Below, piece after piece: positions 53,008 through 63,843 of a DNA stretch of 64,000 nucleotides. Below the pieces are notes generated by a model. That model was not told the DNA's origin and did not search any database. It saw nothing but the letters and a program-made list of their open reading frames with translations. The position numbers and the translations under genes were made by a program. The DNA is from Skermanella mucosa (GTDB taxonomy: Bacteria > Pseudomonadota > Alphaproteobacteria > Azospirillales > Azospirillaceae), in contig NZ_CP086106.1 in assembly GCF_016765655.2 (NCBI RefSeq), positions 1,424,501 through 1,488,500 of the forward strand. Direction: 5' to 3'. Position 1 is the first letter of the stretch, and each line of letters starts with the position of its first letter.

Positions 53008-55071
53008 ATGTCAAATGCGGCCATTATTTACGGAATGACAGGGTCGGAGGTGTCGATTCTTCTGCCCGGATCGTCCGAGGCTGACGACCGGCCCGGCATC
53101 CTGTCCCGCCTGGCGATCGGCACGCGCGTCGGTATGCTGGTGATCGTCGCCCTCGCCACCGTGATCGTCATGGTCGGGCTGTTCCTGCTGGCCGACCGGC
53201 ACATGAACCAGGCGACGGGCCGGCTCGGTTCCTTCGGGGACCTCGTCGTGCTCGCGGCTTCGGCGGAGCGGCGGGTCGCCGATCTCCAGATCCAGGCGCG
53301 GGACTTCATCGCCAATCGGGATTCCCGCGCCGCCGCCGGCTTCCGCGCCGGCGCCGTCGAGGTCGACCGCCTGCTCGACCGGGTCGCCGCCCATGCCGCG
53401 ACCGGCAGTGCCGCGGACCAGGTCGACGGCATGCGTTCGACCCTGCGCGACGCGGCGGAACGCTTCGCCGCCGTGGAGAAGACCCTGGAGGTCATGGGCC
53501 TGGACGAAGACAGCGGCCTTCGGGGAAAGCTGCGCGCCTCGGTCAACGCCGTCGAGACCGAACTGCGCAAGTGGCCGATCGGCATGGTGGCGCAAACCTA
53601 TGTTCGCATGCTGACCATGCGGGTCATCGAGAAGGATTTCCTGCTCTACGGCGACATGGGCGTCATGGGCGCCCATAAGAAGGCGTTCCGGGAGTTCGAG
53701 TTCGGCATGATGGGGTCGGGCCTCGACGTGCCGACCCAGGAGGCGCTGGTCAGCCTCGGGGCCGTCTATCGCGCCGACCTCGCGGCGCTGGTGGAGCACC
53801 AGGGCAAGCTGGTCCGGGAAGTGTCCGCGTTCAACGCCGCCCTGGCCGCGATGCCCGGCCGGTTCGCCGGCCTGTTCGATTTCGCCAGCGCCGGGATGGA
53901 GGCGGCCCGGACCGACAAGGACTATGTCCGGGACGCGACCGGCCGGACCGGGCTGATCGCCGGGGCCGGCATCATCGTGCTGTTCCTCCTGCTCAGCCTG
54001 GTGCTGGTCCGCAGCATCACGGTGCCGCTGCGCTCGATCGAGCGCGCCATGCAGCGGCTGGCGACCGGCGACCGGTCCTCCAGCGTGCCGGGAGCGATGC
54101 GCCGCGACGAGATCGGCGCCATGGCGCGGGCGATCGAGGTGTTCCGGAGCAATGCGGAGGAGATGGAGCGCCTCAAGGCCGAAGACGAGATCAAGGAGCG
54201 TCGGCGCAAGGAGGAGTTCGCCGCCCGCCTCGCCACCCTCGCGAGCTCCCTGGAAGCGGAGGTCCAGTCCACCGTCATGGCCGTGATCGAGCAGGCCGCC
54301 GGCATCGCCGACCTGGCGGAGCGGCTGAACGCCGCGGCGCGCCGCACGGGCGAGCAGTCGGCCGGCGTCGCGGAGGCGGCACGCGACGCGACGGCCAACG
54401 TGCAGACCGTCGCCACCTCGACCGAGGAACTGGCGACCGCCTCCCGGGAGATCGGCTCACAGGTCGCCGAGGTCTCGGACATCGTCAAGCGGGCGGTCGG
54501 GCAGGGCGAGCAGACCCAGCGGGTCGTGGCGAAGCTGGCCGACGCCGCGAGCAACATCGGGGAGGCGGCCAAGCTGATCACCGGCATCGCCAGCCAGACC
54601 AACCTGCTGGCCTTGAACGCCACCATCGAGGCGGCACGCGCCGGGGAGGCGGGCAAGGGCTTCGCCGTCGTGGCGAGCGAGGTGAAGGTGCTGGCGACCC
54701 AGACCGGGCAGGCGACCGACCGGATCAGCGGCCAGATCGTCGCGGTCCAGAGCGCCGCAGAGATCGTCATCGCCCACATCCACGAGGTCCAGGAGGTGAT
54801 CAGCCGGATCGACGCGATCGCGGAGCTGATCACGGGCGCGGTCACCGACCAGGGCAGCGCGACCGAGTCGATCAGCCAAAACGCGATGTCGGCGGCGAAC
54901 GGCACCGGCGAGGTGTCGGAGCGGATCACCGCCGTTTCCGAGGATGCCAGCGAGACACGCGGCTTGGCGCTCGTGCTCGACAACAGCGCCGTGGTCGTGA
55001 GAAGCCAGGTGAACCAGTTGAAGGAGAGGCTGACGCAGCTGCTGAACGAGTCGAACAGCCTCGGGTCTTGA
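53008..55071 (+). CDS. methyl-accepting chemotaxis protein
   Basis: 687 residues from ATG 53008; GTG 52999 would add three. First membrane helix [20 protein letters not shown] (about 40-60), a helical periplasmic ligand domain to ~310, and a second helix [24 protein letters not shown] domain follows ([20 protein letters not shown]), then the long coiled-coil signalling domain with the tip [20 protein letters not shown] and [12 protein letters not shown]. It senses a signal outside the cell and controls CheA; the ligand is unknown. No che genes nearby. It sits in a small plus-strand island inserted between aat and accC. Confidence 0.94.
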   Translation: MSNAAIIYGMTGSEVSILLPGSSEADDRPGILSRLAIGTRVGMLVIVALATVIVMVGLFLLADRHMNQATGRLGSFGDLVVLAASAERRVADLQIQARDFIANRDSRAAAGFRAGAVEVDRLLDRVAAHAATGSAADQVDGMRSTLRDAAERFAAVEKTLEVMGLDEDSGLRGKLRASVNAVETELRKWPIGMVAQTYVRMLTMRVIEKDFLLYGDMGVMGAHKKAFREFEFGMMGSGLDVPTQEALVSLGAVYRADLAALVEHQGKLVREVSAFNAALAAMPGRFAGLFDFASAGMEAARTDKDYVRDATGRTGLIAGAGIIVLFLLLSLVLVRSITVPLRSIERAMQRLATGDRSSSVPGAMRRDEIGAMARAIEVFRSNAEEMERLKAEDEIKERRRKEEFAARLATLASSLEAEVQSTVMAVIEQAAGIADLAERLNAAARRTGEQSAGVAEAARDATANVQTVATSTEELATASREIGSQVAEVSDIVKRAVGQGEQTQRVVAKLADAASNIGEAAKLITGIASQTNLLALNATIEAARAGEAGKGFAVVASEVKVLATQTGQATDRISGQIVAVQSAAEIVIAHIHEVQEVISRIDAIAELITGAVTDQGSATESISQNAMSAANGTGEVSERITAVSEDASETRGLALVLDNSAVVVRSQVNQLKERLTQLLNESNSLGS

Positions 55072-55241
55072 CCCTCGTCGGATAGGAAGTAATTTATTAA
55101 ACTTTGGCTTAACCTAATTGAGCTCAACTGCCTGATACCGTCGGGGTCGCTTCATGCGCAGGAAGACCCGGGCGGCGCCTCGTCCCGGAGACCCTCCGGG
55201 GCGGAGGGCTCACCCGGACTGGCTGCGGACATGTGAGGACG

Positions 55242-56735
<1,494 letters not shown>

Positions 56736-56843
56736 AAGGCCCCACAAGTGTACTGGGCTGCATGCGCCCATAAACCCTTTGTAAAGCCGATTACTTCGAT
56801 AATAGACGGTCAATTCAGAATTGCAATATATTTGAGGCAAATC

Positions 56844-57620
56844 ATGAGTTTCGTGACTGTCGACTTTGGGACCAATCCGGTTGCCGGTCTGGCGACCTTG
56901 GGATTGAAATTGCCTCAGACCCGCGGCGTCCTGACGCTCAACCAGACATCGTTCTTCGAGCCGCCGACCATGGTCCAGGCCCATATCGCCGCGAAGACGA
57001 TCATCCAGGTCGGCGCCTTCTGCTCGATCGCCGGCGGCAAGATCGGCAATGTGCGGGTCGGGCGCTACTGCTCGATCGCGCCGGAAGTCATGATCGGGTC
57101 GAACGAGCATCCGGTCGATTGGTTGACCAGTTCGCGGGTCACCCATGTCGCCGACCTTCACGACTGGGCGCGTTTCTGCGCCCCGGACAGGGTGGACGAG
57201 ATCAGGCGCCAGCGCGTGCCGTTCAAGGACGCCTGCAAGATCACGACGATCGGCAACGATGTCTGGATCGGGCAGGGCGTGTTCATCAAGGCGGGGGTCA
57301 CCATCGGCGACGGCGCGATCGTCGCCGGCCGGTCCGTGGTGGTCAAGGACGTGCCGGCCTATTCCATCGTCGCCGGAACCCCGGCCACGGTGAAGCGCAT
57401 GCGTTTTCCCGAAGCGACCGTCGAACGCCTGGTCCGGCTGCAATGGTGGCGCTACTCGATCTTCGACCTGTTCGGCATGCCGTTCGACCGGATCGACGAG
57501 ACCCTGGACGGGATCGAAGCGAAGGTCGAGGCCGGCGCCCTGACCGAGTACGCGCCGGAGAAGATCACCATGGACCGTCTCCGTGACCTGTTCGAGCCGG
57601 CCGTCCAGGCCGCCGAATAG
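56844..57620 (+). CDS. CatB-type xenobiotic/sugar O-acetyltransferase (left-handed beta-helix)
   Basis: 258 residues, GAGG 7 bases before ATG 56844. Hexapeptide-repeat coils (IIQVGAFCSIAGGKIGNVRV, GRYCSIAPEVMIGSNEHP, NDVWIGQGVFIKAGVTIGDG) end with IVAGTPATVKRMRF. The histidine in SNEHPVDWLTSS is the expected catalytic base. The family includes chloramphenicol and virginiamycin acetyltransferases and many sugar or capsule O-acetyltransferases, so resistance cannot be assumed. It follows the histidine kinase gene by 108 bases and ends just before a double hairpin. Confidence 0.87.
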   Translation: MSFVTVDFGTNPVAGLATLGLKLPQTRGVLTLNQTSFFEPPTMVQAHIAAKTIIQVGAFCSIAGGKIGNVRVGRYCSIAPEVMIGSNEHPVDWLTSSRVTHVADLHDWARFCAPDRVDEIRRQRVPFKDACKITTIGNDVWIGQGVFIKAGVTIGDGAIVAGRSVVVKDVPAYSIVAGTPATVKRMRFPEATVERLVRLQWWRYSIFDLFGMPFDRIDETLDGIEAKVEAGALTEYAPEKITMDRLRDLFEPAVQAAE

Positions 57621-57630
57621 GAGTGCGGAG

Positions 57631-57672
57631 GGGCGGCGTCTCGCCGCCCAGGGTGCGCGGGACGCGCACCCT
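57631..57672. terminator. double hairpin between convergent genes
   Basis: Two perfect stems in a row: GGGCGGCG/CGCCGCCC with a 3-base loop (57631-57649) and AGGGTGCGCG/CGCGCACCCT with a 3-base loop (57650-57672). They lie between the acetyltransferase stop at 57620 and the accC stop at 57700 and can serve both strands. Confidence 0.8.
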
Positions 57673-57699
57673 CCCGCCGGGCAACCCTGCGGATGCCGG

Positions 57700-59040
57700 C
57701 TATTTCAGCTTCATCAGCTGTTCCAGCCAGTGGATGTCGTAGTCGCCGTTGATGAAGTTGCTTTCGGCGATGATCCGGCGGTGCAGCGGCAGGCTGGTGT
57801 CGACGCCGCCGATCACGAACTCCTCCAGCGCGCGGCGCAGGCGCATCATGCATTCGTTGCGCGTGGTGCCGTGGACCACCAGTTTGGCGATCAGGCTGTC
57901 GTAGTGCGGCGGCACGCGGTAGCCGTCGTAGAGCGCGCTGTCCACCCGCACGCCCAGTCCGCCAGGCGCATGATAGCCGTTGATCCTGCCGGGGGAGGGA
58001 ACGAAGGTTTCCGGGTGCTCGGCGTTCACCCGGCACTCGATCGAGTGTCCGTGGAAGCGGATGTCGTCCTGGGCGTATCCCAGCGGCGCGCCGGTCGCGA
58101 CGCGGATCTGCTCGCGGACCAGGTCGATGCCGGTGATCATCTCGGTGATCGTGTGCTCGACCTGGAGGCGGGTGTTCATCTCGATGAAGAAGAACTCCCC
58201 GTCCTCGAACAGGAACTCCATGGTGCCGACGCCGCGGTAACCCAGCTCGGAGGTGGTGCGGGCGGCTAGATCGCCGATGAAGGCGCGCTGGGTCGCGTTC
58301 AGCGCCGGCGAGGGTGCCTCCTCGATGACCTTCTGGTGGCGCCGCTGGATCGAGCAGTCGCGCTCGCCGAAATGGACGGCGTTGCCGTGCATGTCGCCCA
58401 GCAGCTGGATCTCGATATGGCGCGGCCGGGACAGGTACCGCTCCATGTAGACCTGGTCGTTGCCGAAGGCGGCGCGGGCCTCGCCGCGGGCGAGCTGGTA
58501 CGCCTCGCGCAGCTGGTCGGCCGAATAGGCCACCTTCATGCCCTTGCCGCCGCCGCCGGCCGCCGCCTTGATCAGCACCGGGTAGCCGGTGCGGTCGGCG
58601 ACCTCGACCGCCTCCTCCAGCGTGTCGACCGGGCCGGACGAGCCGGGCACCACGGGCAGCCCCAGCTCCAGCACCGTCTTCTTGGCGGTGACCTTGTCAC
58701 CCATGATGCGGATATGCTCGGGCGTCGGCCCGATGAAGGTGAAGCCGTGCTCCTCCACCATCTGGGCGAACTGGGCGTTCTCCGACATGAAGCCGATGCC
58801 GGGGTGGATGGCGTCGGCGCCGGTGATGGTCGCGGCGGTCAGGATCGCCGGAATGTTCAGGTAGCTCTCGCGGGCCGACGCAGGGCCGATGCAGACCGCC
58901 TCGTCGGCGAGCCGCACATGCATGGCGTCGGCGTCGGCCGTGGAATGGACGGCGACGGTCTGGATCCCCATCTCGCGGCAGGCGCGGTGGATGCGGAGCG
59001 CGATTTCGCCTCGGTTGGCGATCAGAACCTTTTCGAACAA
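57700..59040 (-). CDS. accC: acetyl-CoA carboxylase biotin carboxylase subunit
   Basis: 446 residues, normal length. Starts at a TTG (59040), with AAGGGA 8 bases upstream. ATP-grasp enzyme that carboxylates the biotin on AccB at the first step of fatty-acid synthesis. Motifs: ANRGEIALRIHRACREMG, the glycine-rich AAAGGGGKGMKVAYS, GERDCSIQRRHQKVIEEAPS, IEMNTRLQVEHTITEMITG with the catalytic arginine/glutamate pair, and CRVNAEHPETFVPSPGRI. Twelve bases after accB. Order aroQ-accB-accC is standard in alphaproteobacteria. Confidence 0.97.
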   Translation of the reverse strand: MFEKVLIANRGEIALRIHRACREMGIQTVAVHSTADADAMHVRLADEAVCIGPASARESYLNIPAILTAATITGADAIHPGIGFMSENAQFAQMVEEHGFTFIGPTPEHIRIMGDKVTAKKTVLELGLPVVPGSSGPVDTLEEAVEVADRTGYPVLIKAAAGGGGKGMKVAYSADQLREAYQLARGEARAAFGNDQVYMERYLSRPRHIEIQLLGDMHGNAVHFGERDCSIQRRHQKVIEEAPSPALNATQRAFIGDLAARTTSELGYRGVGTMEFLFEDGEFFFIEMNTRLQVEHTITEMITGIDLVREQIRVATGAPLGYAQDDIRFHGHSIECRVNAEHPETFVPSPGRINGYHAPGGLGVRVDSALYDGYRVPPHYDSLIAKLVVHGTTRNECMMRLRRALEEFVIGGVDTSLPLHRRIIAESNFINGDYDIHWLEQLMKLK

Positions 59041-59052
59041 CGGGATGGTCCC

Positions 59053-59514
59053 TTATTCGATGATCAGGAGGACTTCGCCGAACTCGACCGGCTGGGCATC
59101 CTCGACGAGAACCTGGGCGATCGTCCCGGCCTTCGGGGCCTTGATCGGGTTCATCACCTTCATCGCCTCGATGATCAGCACGGTCTGGCCGGCCTTGACC
59201 GTGTCGCCGACGCGCACGAACGGGGCCGCTCCCGGCTCCGGCGAGGTGTAGGCGGTGCCGACCATCGGCGAGGTGAGCGCGCCGGGGTGGCTCGACACGC
59301 CGAGGGCGGCCGGCGCCGAGGTCGGGGCGGCCGCTGCCGCCGGGGCGGGAGCGGCCCCGGCCGGGGCGTGGGAGAAGAACGCCGGCGCGCCGCCGCCCTT
59401 GGTGACCCGGATGCGCTTCTCGCCTTCGGCGAACTCGATCTCGGTCAGCCCCGTTTCGTCCAGCAGGCCCGCGAGCTTGCGGACCAGTTCACCATCGATG
59501 TCGAAAGTCGCCAT
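59053..59514 (-). CDS. accB: acetyl-CoA carboxylase biotin carboxyl carrier protein
   Basis: 153 residues from ATG 59514. An N-terminal AccB region (MATFDIDGELVRKLAGLLDE), an alanine/proline-rich linker (about 55-75) and a C-terminal biotinyl domain with EAMKVMNPIKAPKAGTI, the biotinylated lysine near residue 119. It shuttles carboxybiotin between AccC and the transferase AccAD. The start is one base after the aroQ stop (TGACATG), so translation is coupled. Confidence 0.97.
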   Translation of the reverse strand: MATFDIDGELVRKLAGLLDETGLTEIEFAEGEKRIRVTKGGGAPAFFSHAPAGAAPAPAAAAAPTSAPAALGVSSHPGALTSPMVGTAYTSPEPGAAPFVRVGDTVKAGQTVLIIEAMKVMNPIKAPKAGTIAQVLVEDAQPVEFGEVLLIIE

Positions 59515-59515
59515 G

Positions 59516-59980
59516 TCAGTTCCCGTCATTCAGGTCGGCATCGATCAGCCGCGCCAACGCGTCCAGCGCGAGAAGGTAGCCATGCGCGCCGAAGCCGCAG
59601 ATGACACCCTTCGCGACAGGCGACACATAGGAATGGTGGCGGAAGGCCTCGCGCCGGAAAATATTGCTCAGATGCACCTCGACAACCGGAAGCTCGGCGA
59701 CCGAGAGGGCGTCCATGATCGCGACCGAGGTGTGCGTATAGCCCGCCGCGTTCAGGATGATGCCGTCGTGCTCGCCGCGGGCCTGCTGGATCCAGGATAC
59801 CAGCTCGCCTTCCAGATTGGACTGCCGGAAATCGATCGCGATGTTGAGCGACTCGGCGTGCTCCAGGCACAGCGCCTCAATGTCGTCGAGGGTCTCCGTC
59901 CCGTAGATGGTCGGCTCACGGACGCCGAGCATGTTCAGGTTTGGACCGTTGAGGATCAGGACTGAGGGCTCGATCGCCAA
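59516..59980 (-). CDS. aroQ: type II 3-dehydroquinate dehydratase
   Basis: 154 residues, typical dodecameric type II enzyme that makes 3-dehydroshikimate in the shikimate pathway. Motifs: [20 protein letters not shown] with the catalytic tyrosine, [33 protein letters not shown] and [18 protein letters not shown] with the catalytic histidine. It begins with TTG at 59980 and a weak ribosome site, while ATG does not occur until inside the fold. First gene of the aroQ-accB-accC operon. Confidence 0.95.
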   Translation of the reverse strand: MAIEPSVLILNGPNLNMLGVREPTIYGTETLDDIEALCLEHAESLNIAIDFRQSNLEGELVSWIQQARGEHDGIILNAAGYTHTSVAIMDALSVAELPVVEVHLSNIFRREAFRHHSYVSPVAKGVICGFGAHGYLLALDALARLIDADLNDGN

Positions 59981-60194
59981 GGGAAGCGGCTTTCCGGCTG
60001 CGGTTGCGTTGGCGCGTTTATAGCACTTGTCGATCCTTCGGCAATGGCCGCGCGGCGCCCGGGACCGGCCTGCGGCGAAATCACCACGATTTCGAAGTAT
60101 CTTGGCCGACCTGTGACGGAAAAGCCGCGTCCGTCGCCGATCTCCAGCACTTGCCGTTCAGCGCCCCGCATCCGGCCGCAACCGGGCCGCTCCC

Positions 60195-60758
60195 TTACTC
60201 CTCGTCCAAGGGGCCGTGCAACTCCCGCGCCCGGGCCTGGAGTCGGGCGAGCATGTCGTAGAGCTGGACGTTCTCCTCCGCCGTCAGCGAGGCCAGCAGG
60301 TGGGTCTGGAGATTGGCCGCCAGGGGCACGATCTGGTCGTGGATGCCTCGCCCCTTGGCGGTCAAGGTCAGAACCGACCGGCGCCGGTCCACCGAATCGA
60401 TTCCGCGGTCGACCAGCCCGCCGTCCACGGCGCGGGCGACGGCCCGGCTCACCTGCACCTTGTCCATGGCCGTGCGGTCGCAGACCGCGTTGGCCGACAG
60501 CGGGCCGAACCGCGCCAGCACGGCCATGATCCGCCATTCCGCGACGGTCAGCCCGAATCGCTGCTCGTAAAGGCGGGCGAGCGCCCGGCTGACGGTATTC
60601 GACAGCACCGACAGCCGGTAGGGCAGGTAATCCTCCAGGATCAGGGCGGTGGCGGCGGGCAGGTCGCGGGTCGGGTCCTGGTCGGGCTGCCTGGGATCGG
60701 GCCTCTGGTCCGGTCGGCTCGCGGTCGCGACTTCCATCTCGGCAGGGTGAGCGGTCAT
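60195..60758 (-). CDS. MarR-family transcriptional regulator
   Basis: 187 residues from ATG 60758 with AAAGGAA 6 bases upstream; a TTG at 60776 is weaker. The N-terminal ~45 residues are polar and probably disordered. The winged helix is LTVAEWRIMAVLARFGPLSA, the recognition helix DRTAMDKVQVSRAVARAVDG and the wing SVDRRRSVLTLTAKG. Dimeric, ligand-responsive repressor or activator in the usual MarR way. It sits on the minus strand between aroQ and hmp; any target gene is a guess. Confidence 0.92.
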   Translation of the reverse strand: MTAHPAEMEVATASRPDQRPDPRQPDQDPTRDLPAATALILEDYLPYRLSVLSNTVSRALARLYEQRFGLTVAEWRIMAVLARFGPLSANAVCDRTAMDKVQVSRAVARAVDGGLVDRGIDSVDRRRSVLTLTAKGRGIHDQIVPLAANLQTHLLASLTAEENVQLYDMLARLQARARELHGPLDEE

Positions 60759-61002
60759 GGGAAATTCCTTTGACAAGGTTTCACCTGCTGCGGGCTTCTT
60801 TTGCGCTAAATCCCGGCATTCGGCATCATGAACCCCGTAGAGGGCCTTGGTGCAAATGAAATCATTGGTCGAGAATAAGATTGTGCCTCAAAAAGTCCAG
60901 AATTTGAACATATTTGGTGGGTCGAGCGGTAGCCTATTGGAATCTTGCTGCGAGCGCTTCGCAGAAGGGACGGTGCCCGCGGGGCGGCACCGTCCGCGGG
61001 AT

Positions 61003-62232
61003 TCAGGCGTAAAGCTCGTCCGCCGGACCGAAGAACTCGTAGTGCAGTCGGTCCCGGGCCACGCCGAGATCGGTCAGAGTCCGGGCCAGCAGCCTCATGA
61101 AGGGCTTCGGACCGCAGAAATAGAAGTCGGCATCGGCGTGCGGCACGGCCTGGCCCAGCCATTCCGGGGTGATCATGCCGGCATGGTCGAAGTCGCGGCC
61201 GGGCACGTCCTGCGGGCGGGGCTGCTCATAGAAGGTCACGGCCCTGACGCCGGGATGCGTGGCGGCGACGGTCCTGACATGGTCCTTCATGGCGTGGTGG
61301 GCACCGCACCGGGTGCCGTGGACGAACCAGGTCGGCCGCCCGGCGCCGGCGGCCACGATGCTGTCGAGCATGCTGACCATGGGGGTGAGGCCGACGCCGC
61401 CGCTCAGCAGGACCACCGGGCGTTCCGCGACCGGATCGTCGAGGAAGAAGTCGCCGGCCGGCGCCGCGACCTTCAGCACCAGGCCGGGAACGCCGTGGTC
61501 GTGCAGGAAACCGGAAACCAGGCCGGGGCCGGCTTCTGGATTGCCGGCCGGCGCCGGTTCGCGCTTCACGCTGATGCGGTAATGGCCGGCCCCGGGAGCG
61601 CAGGACAGGCTGTAGTTCCGGACGACGGAGCCGTGGCCCGGCAGGTCGAAGCGAAAAGTCAGGTACTGGCCGGGCTTGAAGGCCATCAGCGGGCCGCCGT
61701 CGGCGGGCTTCAGGTAGAACGACCTGATGATGTCGCTCTCGGCCGTGACGCGGTCGATCACGAAGTCGCGATAGCCGAGCCAGCCGCCGGGCTGCGACGC
61801 CTGATCGCCGTAGAGCACCGTTTCACGGCCGATCAGCACGTCGGCGAGGAACTGGTAGGCCTCCGCCCAGGCGTCCATGATCTCGTCCGTGGCGGCGGAG
61901 CCCAGCACGTCGCGGATCGCCTGGAGCAAAGCGGTCCCGACATGGGGGTAATGCTCGGGCAGGATGCTGAGCGCCACATGCTTCTGGGCGATACGCTCCA
62001 CCATCGGGCCCAGCACCTCCAGCCGGTCTATGTTCTCGGCATAGGTCAGCACGGCCAGCGCCAGCGACCTGGGCTGCGACCCGGTCTCGCCATGGTGGGA
62101 CTGGTTGAAGAGGTCCCGGATCTCCGGGTTGGTGAACAGGATCTGATACATCCTGCGGGTAATATCCAGCCCCTTTTCCCTGAGCGCCGGGACGGTTGCC
62201 TTGACCACCTGGACCGTTTTCGCTGACAGCAT
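61003..62232 (-). CDS. hmp: flavohemoprotein nitric oxide dioxygenase
   Basis: 409 residues from ATG 62232, with AAGGGAAG about 5 bases upstream. Globin domain to ~140 (TVQVVKATVPALREKGLDIT, with the proximal histidine in AQKHVALSILPEHYPHVG), then a ferredoxin-reductase FAD domain (RNYSLSCAPGAGHYRISVKR) and an NAD domain (VVLLSGGVGLTPMVSMLDSI, DADFYFCGPKPFMRLLARTL). Converts NO and O2 to nitrate, using NADH. A dyad in its leader at 62272-62296 may be a control site. Downstream it faces the MarR gene on the same strand across 244 bases. Confidence 0.96.
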   Translation of the reverse strand: MLSAKTVQVVKATVPALREKGLDITRRMYQILFTNPEIRDLFNQSHHGETGSQPRSLALAVLTYAENIDRLEVLGPMVERIAQKHVALSILPEHYPHVGTALLQAIRDVLGSAATDEIMDAWAEAYQFLADVLIGRETVLYGDQASQPGGWLGYRDFVIDRVTAESDIIRSFYLKPADGGPLMAFKPGQYLTFRFDLPGHGSVVRNYSLSCAPGAGHYRISVKREPAPAGNPEAGPGLVSGFLHDHGVPGLVLKVAAPAGDFFLDDPVAERPVVLLSGGVGLTPMVSMLDSIVAAGAGRPTWFVHGTRCGAHHAMKDHVRTVAATHPGVRAVTFYEQPRPQDVPGRDFDHAGMITPEWLGQAVPHADADFYFCGPKPFMRLLARTLTDLGVARDRLHYEFFGPADELYA

Positions 62233-62271
62233 TGATCTTCCCTTCCGGTTCGAATGCGCGACTGATCGATA

Positions 62272-62296
62272 AAACATATACGGTTAATACATGTTT
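62272..62296 (-). promoter_or_regulatory. dyad in the hmp leader, candidate NO-responsive operator
   Basis: AAACATATAC, 5 bases, ATACATGTTT: outer arms AAACAT/ATGTTT match exactly and 8 of 10 positions pair overall. It lies 40-64 bases before the hmp start. NsrR sites of many bacteria are AT-rich dyads of similar size containing ATGTAT/ATACAT-like halves; the match is by shape and partial sequence only. Confidence 0.4.
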
Positions 62297-62393
62297 GTGT
62301 CGGCATCGATCGGTGCGGCGGATTGTCATCGTCCGATCGGTCGGGCTGGCTCGGGGAGAGGGTGCGCGGAAAGCGAGACTGCGCCGGCAGGGA

Positions 62394-63014
62394 TCAGAGC
62401 ATCCCGTACCGGGCCAGGTCCCGGCGCAGCGTCCCGGCATCGATGAACCGGACCGCGTGCATGCCGACATCGCGGGCGCCCTCGACGTTCTTCTCCACGT
62501 CGTCGATGAACAGCGTGTCACCCGCCGACAGGCCGTGGTCGTCCAGCAGGCGGCGATAGATCGCGGGATCGGGTTTCAACAGGCGAACTTCGCCCGACAC
62601 GACGATGCCGTCGAAGGCGTTCAGCACGTCGAAGCGGCGGCGTGCCCGTTCGAGCTTGTCCACCGAGAAGTTGGTGATGCAGTACACGGGCTTCCCGCGT
62701 CGCTTCAGCTCCCACACGATGTCGGCGGTGTCTGGGATGGGACCCGGCACCATCTCGTCCCATTCCAGGTCGTAGGCCGCGATCAGCTCGGCCTTCTCGG
62801 GGTGCCGGGCGCTCAGCTCCTCGACCGCCTCCTTCCACGGACGCCCGGCGTCCTGCCGCAGGTTCCAGTCGGGCGTACAGACGGTCGCGAGGAATTCCTC
62901 CATGGCGGCGGTATCTTCCGCGAACAGCTTGCGGTACAGGTATCGAGGGTTCCAGTCGATGAGAACACCGCCGATGTCGAACACGGCGATGCTGGGGTCG
63001 GCAGATCTCGGCAT
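62394..63014 (-). CDS. HAD-superfamily hydrolase, subfamily IA
   Basis: 206 residues from ATG 63014, AAGG 9 bases upstream. Motif I FDIGGVLIDWNPRY (nucleophile D), motif II ITNFS, motif III in LLKPDPAIYRRLL and motif IV FIDDVEKNVEGARDVGM. This is the YihX/2-haloacid dehalogenase-like branch, generally a sugar- or nucleotide-phosphate phosphatase. The substrate is not identifiable. Divergent from maiA. Confidence 0.92.
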   Translation of the reverse strand: MPRSADPSIAVFDIGGVLIDWNPRYLYRKLFAEDTAAMEEFLATVCTPDWNLRQDAGRPWKEAVEELSARHPEKAELIAAYDLEWDEMVPGPIPDTADIVWELKRRGKPVYCITNFSVDKLERARRRFDVLNAFDGIVVSGEVRLLKPDPAIYRRLLDDHGLSAGDTLFIDDVEKNVEGARDVGMHAVRFIDAGTLRRDLARYGML

Positions 63015-63141
63015 GGAGTCGGGCCTTGTGATATTGAAGGGTGCGACCGTGCGGCTAGGTGCGGATGCTGGGTGACTTGATATACTAACAGATGCGCGGA
63101 CGGGCGGCATCCCGCAACCGCGAAGGAGCGGAGTATCGTTA

Positions 63142-63780
63142 ATGAAGCTTTTTGGTTATTTCCGGTCGTCGGCGGCCTACCGGGTTCGAATCGCCCTTAA
63201 TCTGAAAGGGCTTGAGGTCGACCACCGGTTCGTCCACCTGCGCAAGGGGGAGCAGTCCGCGCCCGAATATGGCGCGCTGAACCCGCAGGGCATGGTTCCC
63301 ATGCTGATCGACGGCCCGCATGTCCTGACCCAGTCGCTCGCCATCATCGAGTACCTGGAAGAGACCAACCCCGAGCCGAGCCTGCTGCCCAAGCACCCGA
63401 TCGAGCGGGCGCGCGTACGCGCCATCGCCCAGGCGATCGCGTGCGACATACACCCTCTGAACAATCTGCGCGTGCTGCGCTATCTGGTCGGGCCGATGAA
63501 GGCTTCCGACGAGGCGAAGAACGAGTGGTACGGGCACTGGGTCGTCGAGGGGCTGACGGCGCTGGAGCGGACCCTGACACCGGCCGCCGGGACCGGTACC
63601 TTCTGCCACGGCGACCAGCCGACCCTGGCCGACGTGTGCTTGGTGCCCCAGGTCTACAACGCCGAGCGTGCCGACATCGATCTGTCGCCCTATCCGCGTA
63701 TCATGAAGATCGTGTCCGCCTGCCGCGAGCTTCGCGCGTTCCAGGACGCCGATCCGGCCAAGCAGGCCGACGCGGAGTGA
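63142..63780 (+). CDS. maiA: maleylacetoacetate isomerase (zeta-class glutathione transferase)
   Basis: 212 residues. The zeta GST active-site motif RSSAAYRVRIALNLKGL at residues 8-24, then GALNPQGMVPMLIDGPHVLT and QSLAIIEYLEETNP in the thioredoxin domain. The helical domain has CDIHPLNNLRVLRYL and GDQPTLADVCLVPQVYNAER. Isomerises maleylacetoacetate to fumarylacetoacetate in tyrosine breakdown; some zeta GSTs act on chlorinated acids instead. The rest of the homogentisate pathway is not in this window. Ribosome site GGAG is somewhat distant. Confidence 0.93.
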   Translation: MKLFGYFRSSAAYRVRIALNLKGLEVDHRFVHLRKGEQSAPEYGALNPQGMVPMLIDGPHVLTQSLAIIEYLEETNPEPSLLPKHPIERARVRAIAQAIACDIHPLNNLRVLRYLVGPMKASDEAKNEWYGHWVVEGLTALERTLTPAAGTGTFCHGDQPTLADVCLVPQVYNAERADIDLSPYPRIMKIVSACRELRAFQDADPAKQADAE

Positions 63781-63790
63781 CCGCCGGCCA

Positions 63791-63823
63791 CCGGCGCCGA
63801 ACCCATCCAGGGTCCGGCGCCGG
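63791..63823. terminator. hairpin between convergent maiA and DsbA-family genes
   Basis: CCGGCGCCGAACCC, loop ATCCA, GGGTCCGGCGCCGG; 13 of 14 pairs match. It begins 11 bases after the maiA stop and lies 21 bases beyond the stop of the opposite gene. Confidence 0.7.
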
Positions 63824-63843
63824 CGGCGACATCTCCGGACCGG

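Noticed and set aside
56844-57620. Antibiotic-resistance label for the CatB-like gene
   Set aside because: The fold is shared by many sugar O-acetyltransferases and nothing in the sequence singles out a drug substrate.
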